NCBI GenBank assembly: GCA_031362265.1
Contig: JANLSE010000682.1
Coordinates: 1-11,444, forward strand
DNA from: JANLSE01 sp031362265
Lineage (GTDB): Bacteria > Chloroflexota > Chloroflexia > Chloroflexales > Roseiflexaceae
Direction of reading: 5' to 3'
DNA length: 11,444 nucleotides
Position numbers and translations under genes: made by a program
The notes under the pieces: model-generated
The model's input: the letters and a program-made list of their open reading frames with translations, nothing else
Told to the model about the DNA's origin: nothing
Database searches by the model: none
Part shown: piece by piece, positions 7,084 through 11,444 of the stretch
Layout of the letters: each line of letters begins with the position of its first letter
How positions within the stretch are numbered: the first letter of the stretch is position 1

Positions 7084-8445
7084 ATGCGAGAAGAACCTAT
7101 GCTGACCTATCCGATTCCAGTGCCTGATCATATTCCCATGCCAATAGTTGGCGCGCTGATAGAGGCAGCACTGGTTAACGCTGGCCTACACATCACACTG
7201 AAGGGTACCCATAAGCAGTACCCTGGCAGCGTACATTGGCACTTCAAATCTGGGCAAGCTGCGGGTACACTTGAGGCCACCTTCTGGCCGCAGAGAGGGC
7301 GAGCCTGGCTGAGTGTTCAGCAGGGCCGTAAGGCTGCCTGGATTGATGTGATACTCCCAGAACTACAGCAGGCATTACACGAACGGCTGATGAGTACTCT
7401 GATTATTTCGCCGCTTGCGGATGTGCCTATTCCAGCACAGATTGCCGCACTCCCCAAGGCTGACATTCATATTCATGCAGAGACTGCCGCCCGCCTCGAG
7501 CAAATCCTTGCCAAGCAGCACGGTCAACCACCAATCGATCACCGCCAGTGGGTTGCGGGTCTGCTCGTAAACACACCACCCGGAATGCCACGCTTGTTGC
7601 GGCTTGATGATCATCGTCAGTTCGACCGCGCGATGGTTGATGCGCTCGATGATGATCCTGCGAATGTGATTGCACGTATTGTCCATCTGCTCTCGGAAGG
7701 GGCTGCCGATGGCGCAGTGTTGATCGAGGTTATTTTTGGTGCCGGAACCATTCAGAAGCCCGATTTCATGGCGTTATTCCGCGAGGCCGAGCGCCTTGTG
7801 CAGCAGCAATTCCCTATGCTAAGGGCCGAGGCGCTGATTGCTGTAACCAAGCCAACTGGCGAGGTATGGCGTGAAGTACAATTTCCTGCGTGTCTTGCAG
7901 CGGCGCGCGAAGGGTTAGCAGGCATCAATATCATTCCAGATCCATATGATGCGGAAATGGACTGGACAGCGGTTGTTCCATGGACCGAACGTGCAGTTCA
8001 TGCAGGATTAGGGCTCACTGCACATGTTGGTGAGTTTGCCACCGCTAATATCGCAGCAGCGCTTCAGGTTCCTGGCCTCACGCGGATTGGACACGCGATC
8101 TATGCTGCCCATGATCCCTGGTTGCTTGAGCAGATCGCACGTCGTGCTGTCACCGTTGAGTGCAGCCTTTCGTGCAATGTTGTGCTGGGTGGCACCAGTT
8201 CTTATGAAGCACACCCCATCCGGCAGTTTATCGCCGCTGGCATCCCTGTCACGCTTAACACCGATGACCCAGTGCGTATCGCTACAACGATTGGGCGTGA
8301 GTATGCAATCGCGGCTGCGCTTGGCTTTAGCATAGCTGATCTCTGCGGGTTTACACGCAACGCAGTGCAGGCCTCTTTCGCGCCAACAGCGCGACGACAG
8401 GCTATTCTGGCAGATATTGACGCCTGCCTTGATTGTGGAGATTGA
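7084..8445 (+). CDS. adenosine deaminase-like amidohydrolase with extra N-terminal domain
   Basis: This gene encodes 453 residues. Residues ~122-453 form an adenosine/AMP deaminase-type TIM barrel with every catalytic position in order: zinc ligands H129-I-H131 (KADIHIHAE), TAHVGE with H314 and catalytic E317, RIGHAI with H337, an ECSLSCNVVLGG strand, and the NTDDP motif with D394 and D395. It should hydrolyse an amino group from adenosine or a related purine nucleoside in the cytoplasm; exact substrate is uncertain. Standalone deaminases are about 330-350 residues. Here an additional ~120 residues precede the barrel (GTHKQYPGSVHWHFK, LEATFWPQRGRAWLSVQQGR, then WI and a helix). I cannot assign this to a known domain. 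Start: ATG 7084, or ATG 7099 (MLTYPIPV) preceded by GAGAAG. It is flanked by repeats, so it is probably transcribed alone. Confidence 0.9.
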   Translation: MREEPMLTYPIPVPDHIPMPIVGALIEAALVNAGLHITLKGTHKQYPGSVHWHFKSGQAAGTLEATFWPQRGRAWLSVQQGRKAAWIDVILPELQQALHERLMSTLIISPLADVPIPAQIAALPKADIHIHAETAARLEQILAKQHGQPPIDHRQWVAGLLVNTPPGMPRLLRLDDHRQFDRAMVDALDDDPANVIARIVHLLSEGAADGAVLIEVIFGAGTIQKPDFMALFREAERLVQQQFPMLRAEALIAVTKPTGEVWREVQFPACLAAAREGLAGINIIPDPYDAEMDWTAVVPWTERAVHAGLGLTAHVGEFATANIAAALQVPGLTRIGHAIYAAHDPWLLEQIARRAVTVECSLSCNVVLGGTSSYEAHPIRQFIAAGIPVTLNTDDPVRIATTIGREYAIAAALGFSIADLCGFTRNAVQASFAPTARRQAILADIDACLDCGD

Positions 8446-8503
8446 CTATGCTAAGCAGAATAAATGACCAGACCTGGAAGTTGGAGAATACTGAATAACC
8501 ATG

Positions 8504-8530
8504 CCAAAGTTGCCAAGCTGTCGAAGCTGT
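8504..8530. repeat. three imperfect 9-bp tandem units
   Basis: CCAAAGTTG, CCAAGCTGT and CGAAGCTGT follow each other directly, a degenerate minisatellite in the gap after the deaminase gene. It encodes nothing convincing. It may be drifted low-complexity sequence of the same sort as the tract at 6871. Confidence 0.35.
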
Positions 8531-8544
8531 AAGTGATGGTGGCA

Positions 8545-8703
8545 CTAATCTGCTACTTCAACCCGATTGCGCCCAAGCTGTTTGGCGCGATAGAGTGCTT
8601 GGTCGGCGCGCTTAACGATCGAATCGGGTGTGTCAAGTGTATAGGCAACCGCCACACAGCCGCTCAGCTTGAATCGTACCATAAAGGTAGCACAACCAGG
8701 GCA
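8545..8703 (-). pseudogene. remnant of a GGDEF (diguanylate cyclase) domain C-terminus
   Basis: On the reverse strand a frame of about 52 codons ends with TAG at 8545-8547. It reads ...GCVAVAYTLDTPDSIVK followed by RADQALYRAKQLGRNRVEV-AD. The segment ADQALYRAKQLGRNRV is the highly characteristic last helix of GGDEF domains, and VAVAY..DTPDSIVKRAD is the strand and helix before it. The active-site GG(D/E)EF, the N-terminal half of the domain and any sensor domain are missing: upstream the frame is closed by a stop at 8704-8706, and the next 120 bp show no GGDEF-like reading in any reverse frame. An in-frame ATG at 8680-8682 exists but would give only about 45 residues without catalytic residues. 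I read it as a decaying fragment left by deletion or rearrangement. It occupies the otherwise empty 440-bp gap between the deaminase and V4R genes. Confidence 0.75.
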
Positions 8704-8763
8704 CTACATTATTGGTTCAACACAATGGCTGGTAGTGCTTCAGGCATGAGTGACGTGTGGTGG

Positions 8764-8793
8764 TTGTCATTCGGTGTTGGCTTGTGTTAGGAT
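8764..8793 (+). promoter_or_regulatory. possible sigma70-type promoter for the V4R gene
   Basis: TTGTCA (8764-8769) and TAGGAT (8788-8793) are separated by 18 bp. Transcription would start near 8800 and leave a leader of roughly 85 nt before the ATG at 8886. The match is moderate. Confidence 0.35.
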
Positions 8794-8885
8794 AGTCAGC
8801 ATCAGGGAGATTCGCGTAATAAATGGTTGGGTGGCACTACAACAAAACCCGTCTATCAATAGATTTCTCAGTCGAGAGGACAACC

Positions 8886-9506
8886 ATGGGAAACACCACA
8901 AACTTGGTCGTTGCCAATGCACTTATGCGGCAGGCGTTAGTTGCCGTTGAGGAAGTCATGGGAAAAAATGGATTGACGGCTGTGCTGCGCGTCTCCAACC
9001 TGGATCAATTCATTGATAATCTGCCGCCCAACGATCTTCACCCAGCGGTCGCCGCCGCCGACTATGCACGCCTCAACGAAGCTATTGAAACCTTCTATGG
9101 TCGCGGAGGTCGGGGCATTTTGCAACGCATTGGAAAAGCATCCTTTGAATATGGATTACGCGAGCAACCAGCCTTGATGGGACTAGCCGGGATTGCCATG
9201 AAGGTGTTGCCGCCCAAACAACGGATTCAACTGGTACTCAACAACGTGGCCAATGCACTCAAGAAGATCAACAATCAGGATCACATAGAAGTAAACACTA
9301 GTGGCGGGCAGATCGCCTATATAGCTCATACCTGTTCAGTTTGCTATGGACGACAAAGCGCTAAGCCGGTTTGCCATCTGTATTTGGGCTCGATTGCCGA
9401 GGCTGTGCGCTGGGCAGCTGGGCCAAATTATCAGGTACGAGAAACAGACTGTATCGCAAGCGGGGCCAATTACTGTCGTTTTGAAGTGGTTGAAGCACAG
9501 CCGTGA
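8886..9506 (+). CDS. V4R-domain (4-vinyl reductase-like) small-molecule-binding protein
   Basis: The start at 8886 (206 residues) has AGAGGA (8875-8880) 5 nt upstream. A longer frame from 8823 has no such site. The first ~130 residues are mainly helical. The C-terminal ~75 residues form a V4R domain: AHTCSVCYGRQSAKPVCHLYLGSIAEAVRW, then VRETDCIASGANYCRFEV. Conserved Cys150-x2-Cys153, Cys163 and Cys189-x7-Cys197 are all present and could bind zinc. V4R domains occur in bacteriochlorophyll 4-vinyl reductase-related proteins and in ligand-sensing proteins that bind hydrocarbons or lipids. No HTH or catalytic domain is attached here and no pigment genes lie nearby, so a sensor or ligand-binding role is more cautious than a reductase role. 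It stands alone on its promoter, 100 nt before the next gene. Confidence 0.85.
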   Translation: MGNTTNLVVANALMRQALVAVEEVMGKNGLTAVLRVSNLDQFIDNLPPNDLHPAVAAADYARLNEAIETFYGRGGRGILQRIGKASFEYGLREQPALMGLAGIAMKVLPPKQRIQLVLNNVANALKKINNQDHIEVNTSGGQIAYIAHTCSVCYGRQSAKPVCHLYLGSIAEAVRWAAGPNYQVRETDCIASGANYCRFEVVEAQP

Positions 9507-9539
9507 AGCGTATCCAACATTATATGATAAAGGATCGCC

Positions 9540-9602
9540 ATGGATATCACCTACCACCGTGGTGGGAGTCAAGATACCCAGACCGGCCACCGAAAGGAGT
9601 GA
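9540..9602 (+). CDS. possible 20-codon leader ORF before the YcsI-family gene
   Basis: ATG at 9540 is preceded by AAAGGA (9529-9534) at 5 nt and opens a 20-codon frame beginning MDITYHRGG and ending RKE. Its TGA (9600-9602) overlaps the Shine-Dalgarno of the next gene (AAAGGAG, 9593-9599), whose ATG is at 9607. The spacing would allow translational coupling. A GC-rich dyad (CCACCGTGGTGG) lies inside it, near 9554-9565. It may equally be the first codons of a gene whose rest was lost when the GC-rich segment arrived, or chance. Confidence 0.25.
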   Translation: MDITYHRGGSQDTQTGHRKE

Positions 9603-9606
9603 TCCA

Positions 9607-10380
9607 ATGCCAGTGATGACATCCGCCGCTGAACTGAGGGCAGCCGCGCGGCGTGGCGCATGGCGTGGCACGACTGGAGGGCACTGTCCCGCCTACCAGC
9701 AAGCCAATCTCGTCATCTTGCCGCAGGAGGCCGCCGTGGAGTTCGCCGCCTTCTGCACGCGCAACCCTACGCCCTGTCCACTCATTGAGATCACGCCACC
9801 GGGTGATCCGGAGCCGGTGCGCTCAGCTCCAGGGGCAGACCTACGCACCGATCTGCCTGGCTACCGCATCTACCGCAATGGTGAGTTGGCCGAGCAGCGC
9901 CGTGACATCCGCGACCTCTGGCGGGACGATCTCGTCGCGTTTCTGCTCGGCTGTAGCTTTACCTTCGAGCACGCATTGATCGAGGCTGAGATACCCGTTC
10001 GCAACGTGGAGCGCGACACCCTGGTTCCCATGTTTGTCTCCACGCTCGCCTGCGTGCCGGCTGGCCGCTTCCATGGGCCGATGGTGGTGACCATGCGTCC
10101 GATCCCTGAAACGCAGGTCGATCTCGTTCGCGCGCTGTCGGCTCGCTACCCACACGCCCATGGCGCGCCCATCCACGTCGGTGCCCCGGAGGCAATCGGG
10201 ATCACCGACCTGGGCCGGCCCGACTACGGCGAGCCCGTCCCGATCTATGCGCGGGAGGTTCCGGTTTTCTGGGGCTGTGGCGTGACACCGCAGGCGGTTG
10301 CAATCAAGGCCCATGTGGAATTCATGATTACTCACGAGCCGGCGCAGATGTTCTTAACGGATCTTCCCCGCGAGGGCTGA
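9607..10380 (+). CDS. D-glutamate cyclase family / putative hydro-lyase (YcsI, DUF1445)
   Basis: This gene encodes 257 residues, the usual length of the YcsI/DUF1445 family, with family landmarks end to end: GHCPAYQQANLVILP, FAAFCTRNPTPCPLIEIT, RTDLPGYRIYRNGEL, LWRDDLVAFLLGCSFTFEHALIEAEIPVRN, VPAGRFHGPMVVTMRP, HGAPIHVG.PEAIGI.DL.RPDYG and VPVFWGCGVTPQAV, with a terminal ITHEPAQMFLTD. The family is related to the cyclase domain of mitochondrial D-glutamate cyclase, which converts D-glutamate to 5-oxo-D-proline; the activity of bacterial members is mostly untested. The start at 9607 is fixed by AAAGGAG (9593-9599) and the family N-terminus. An in-frame ATG at 9346 would overlap the V4R gene and is rejected. 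The gene is far GC-richer than its left neighbours (43 of 60 bases are G/C in 9721-9780), which suggests a different origin. No 5-oxoprolinase genes lie beside it. Confidence 0.93.
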   Translation: MPVMTSAAELRAAARRGAWRGTTGGHCPAYQQANLVILPQEAAVEFAAFCTRNPTPCPLIEITPPGDPEPVRSAPGADLRTDLPGYRIYRNGELAEQRRDIRDLWRDDLVAFLLGCSFTFEHALIEAEIPVRNVERDTLVPMFVSTLACVPAGRFHGPMVVTMRPIPETQVDLVRALSARYPHAHGAPIHVGAPEAIGITDLGRPDYGEPVPIYAREVPVFWGCGVTPQAVAIKAHVEFMITHEPAQMFLTDLPREG

Positions 10381-10478
10381 CGCCCATCTTGACGTCGGTT
10401 GGGGAAAGAGGCACGCATGCCGCCGGTCGTAACCGTTCAGGCTGTTCGTCCATCTCTCTACAGTCTATAATATGTCCC

Positions 10479-10508
10479 TTGACATGTGACCATTAAGTCA
10501 CATATAAT
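10479..10508 (+). promoter_or_regulatory. consensus sigma70 promoter of the arsR-type gene, leaderless
   Basis: A perfect TTGACA (10479-10484) and a perfect TATAAT (10503-10508) are 18 bp apart. The -10 box ends 6 nt before the ATG at 10515, so the mRNA would begin at or next to the start codon; no Shine-Dalgarno is present. Such a strong promoter implies that repression is needed to keep the gene quiet. Confidence 0.8.
10484..10503. promoter_or_regulatory. operator: perfect inverted repeat between -35 and -10
   Basis: ATGTGAC-CATTAA-GTCACAT is a perfect inverted repeat with 7-bp arms and a 6-bp spacer. It fills exactly the gap between the -35 and -10 boxes, touching the last base of one and the first of the other. 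A protein bound here would block RNA polymerase. An overlapping smaller repeat, ATGTC-CCTT-GACAT (10472-10485), covers the -35 box. The obvious ligand is the ArsR-type HTH encoded directly downstream. Confidence 0.75.
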
Positions 10509-10514
10509 ATAGCT

Positions 10515-11288
10515 ATGGAAGATGAAGCTGTATTTCGCGCCCTCGCCGATCCAAGCCGTCGGCGGCTACTTGACCTCCTCTTTGAGCGCGATGGGCGCAC
10601 GCTCACCGAGCTGGAGTCGGAGCTGCCAATGACGCGGTTCGGGGTGATGAAGCACCTGCGCGTGTTGCAAAAGGCCAGACTGATCGCTACGCGCAAAGTG
10701 GGCCGCGAGAAACTGCACTACCTAAACCCGGTTCCAATCCAGCTCATCTCGGATCGCTGGATCAACAAATACTCGGCAGTGCGTGTGAGCGCGCTCACCG
10801 ATCTCAAAACAGCGCTTGAAGGAGGAAATATCATGACCACAGTTTCGAAGCCCAAGCTCGTGTATCAGATCATCATCAAAGCGCCGCATGAGCGCGTATG
10901 GGAGGCAATCACCACGCCGGAGTTCACTTCCCGCTACTATTATGGCAGTACGCTTACAACCGATCTCACCGTCGGTTCGCCCTTCACCTACCACATGCCG
11001 AACGGTGCGCCCATTGTAGAAGGGCAGGTCGTCTCGTCCGAGTCGCCCAACAGACTGGTGCACACCTACCATTCCCTCTGGCCCCCGATGAACGAGGACG
11101 CACCTACGAAGGTAACTTGGGAACTGGAGTCCATGCCCGGCGGCGTCACGAAGGTCACAGTCGTCCACGAGGACTTCCAAGGCGAGACTGCGACCTACCA
11201 AGGCTTGCAGGGCGGCGGCTGGACATGGATTCTCAGCAACATGAAGACATTATTGGAGACCGGCGAGCCGATGCCGCAGGGGTATTAA
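10515..11288 (+). CDS. ArsR-family HTH regulator fused to AHSA1/SRPBCC domain
   Basis: This gene encodes 257 residues in two parts. Residues 1-~100 are an ArsR-type winged helix: VFRALADPSRRRLLDLLF, LTELESELPM, the recognition helix TRFGVMKHLRVLQKARLI, and the wing TRKVGREKLHYLNP. The metal-binding ELCVC-type motif of SmtB/ArsR is absent, so a metal sensor is unlikely. Residues 107-257 are an AHSA1/SRPBCC domain (VYQIIIKAPHERVWEAIT.PEFTSRYYYGS, TYHMPNGAPIVEGQV, KVTWELE, GWTWILSNMKTLLETG), a hydrophobic-cavity fold that may hold the inducing ligand. The two domains are separate adjacent genes in many bacteria and fused in others. The junction contains AAGGAGG 7 nt before an in-frame ATG (10833), so a free 151-residue AHSA1 protein may also be made. 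The gene has an operator in its promoter and ends 15 bp before an insertion sequence. Confidence 0.93.
   Translation: MEDEAVFRALADPSRRRLLDLLFERDGRTLTELESELPMTRFGVMKHLRVLQKARLIATRKVGREKLHYLNPVPIQLISDRWINKYSAVRVSALTDLKTALEGGNIMTTVSKPKLVYQIIIKAPHERVWEAITTPEFTSRYYYGSTLTTDLTVGSPFTYHMPNGAPIVEGQVVSSESPNRLVHTYHSLWPPMNEDAPTKVTWELESMPGGVTKVTVVHEDFQGETATYQGLQGGGWTWILSNMKTLLETGEPMPQGY
10819..10835 (+). promoter_or_regulatory. internal ribosome binding site and ATG at the domain junction
   Basis: AAGGAGG (10819-10825), then a 7-nt spacer and ATG (10833-10835), in frame with the ArsR-AHSA1 gene. This is the best Shine-Dalgarno in the window and sits exactly where the AHSA1 domain begins (MTTVSKPKLVYQII). 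Confidence 0.65.
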
Positions 11289-11303
11289 ATCTGAGTGGGG
11301 ATA

Positions 11304-11444
11304 GGCTTTGTTGCATAAGTCGCGGCCACACTGAATCAAACTCGTTAGGAGGCGTGTTTTCAGGCGAAGGGGGTGGTTAGGCAGCGAGCTCAACCACCGC
11401 GTGTGGGAGTCCGAGGTGGGATATCCGGTTTAAGGCGGCACACC
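11304..11444 (-). mobile_element. right end of an IS5-family (IS903-like) insertion sequence, partial
   Basis: GGCTTTGTTGCATAAGTC at 11304-11321 matches the 18-bp terminal repeat I recall for IS903 (GGCTTTGTTGAATAAATC) at 16 of 18 positions. The transposase C-terminus on the reverse strand ends 55 nt inside this repeat, close to the spacing in IS903. The element continues past the window. It begins 15 bp after the ArsR-AHSA1 stop codon. The target duplication, about 9 bp for IS903, would be 11295-11303 (GTGGGGATA), but the other end is not visible. Confidence 0.7.
11377..11444 (-). CDS. IS5-family transposase, C-terminal end (partial)
   Basis: Entering the window from the right on the reverse strand, the frame reads AALNRISHLGLP and a few more residues, ending with TAA at 11377-11379. 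The pattern (A)ALNR(M/I)..LG.P is typical of the extreme C-terminus of IS903/IS5-group DDE transposases. Only about 21 codons are in the window, so the catalytic residues cannot be checked. Both the terminal repeat outside it and the spacing to it agree with the call. Confidence 0.6.
   Translation of the reverse strand, partial: CAALNRISHLGLPHAVVELAA

Noticed and set aside
6789..7131. Two reverse ORFs (92 and 89 aa) across the repeat tract
   Set aside because: Their peptides are translations of the simple repeat (NAKTQRRKG type) and start within or beside the deaminase gene.
8533..8790. 85-aa forward ORF in the gap after the deaminase
   Set aside because: It runs antisense to the recognisable GGDEF remnant and has no motif, ribosome binding site or promoter.
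9346..9606. N-terminal extension of the YcsI-family gene to ATG 9346
   Set aside because: It would overlap the V4R gene, its sequence is unlike the family, and a good ribosome binding site serves ATG 9607.
9841..10335. 164-aa reverse-strand ORF
   Set aside because: Antisense shadow of the GC-rich YcsI-family gene; long shadow frames are expected with few AT-rich stop codons.
10466..10471. A second TATAAT upstream of the ArsR-AHSA1 promoter
   Set aside because: No -35 at workable spacing; the downstream pair at 10479/10503 is consensus at both boxes.
10515..10830. Metal-sensing ArsR/SmtB
   Set aside because: The cysteine motif of the metal-binding helix is absent, and the fused hydrophobic-cavity domain suggests an organic ligand.
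10722..11380. 159-aa reverse (10722-11201) and 160-aa forward (10898-11380) ORFs over the AHSA1 region
   Set aside because: Out-of-frame shadows of the ArsR-AHSA1 gene; the domain matches are all in the 10515 frame, and the forward one runs into the IS repeat.

Overview
The gene content suggests a member of the Chloroflexota, probably class Chloroflexia. The indicators are a very long MalT-like ATP-dependent LuxR regulator, a small 'ALYGLLKKVR..GLPLLSVN' protein next to a zinc-free quinone-reductase-type dehydrogenase, a V4R-domain protein, and two 'amino-acid transporter/aminoglycoside'-type nucleotidyltransferases. This placement comes from recalled family resemblance, not a search. The left 9.5 kb is of moderate GC. 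From about 9.6 kb the sequence is clearly GC-richer, and it ends in the edge of an insertion sequence, so the right end looks like accessory DNA.

Layout. 1-771 (-): partial alpha/beta hydrolase. It is divergent from 1061-3709 (+), an 882-aa LuxR/MalT-type regulator, across a 289-bp intergenic region with a perfect 16-bp dyad and repeated half-sites. 3847-4089 (+): small conserved protein. 4168-5136 (+): NAD(P)H-dependent medium-chain dehydrogenase, followed by a strong hairpin. 5267-6112 (+) and 6146-6754 (-): two unrelated nucleotidyltransferase-fold genes, tail to tail. 6871-6982: T-poor tract followed by a TTTGCG tandem repeat. 7084-8445 (+): adenosine-deaminase-like enzyme with an extra ~120-residue N-terminal domain. 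8545-8703 (-): remnant of the C-terminal end of a GGDEF (diguanylate cyclase) domain, not previously apparent as an ORF. 8886-9506 (+): V4R protein. 9607-10380 (+): YcsI/D-glutamate cyclase family protein. 10515-11288 (+): ArsR-type HTH fused in frame to an AHSA1/SRPBCC domain. 11304-11444 (-): right end of an IS903-like IS5-family element, with terminal repeat and transposase C-terminus.

How the genes may work together. The LuxR/MalT regulator, small protein and dehydrogenase look like one locus, and the divergent hydrolase may share its control. The ArsR-AHSA1 gene has a near-ideal sigma70 promoter with a perfect inverted repeat lying exactly between -35 and -10, as expected for autorepression. 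It also has a strong internal ribosome binding site at the domain junction, so it may make both a fusion and a free AHSA1 protein. Two genes (1061 and 10515) have a TATAAT ending exactly 6 nt before the ATG and no ribosome binding site, which predicts leaderless mRNAs.

I see no rRNA, tRNA, CRISPR array or clear multi-gene novel defence system. The most noteworthy items are the ArsR-AHSA1 control region and internal start, the deaminase with its unassigned N-terminal domain, and the GGDEF relic.
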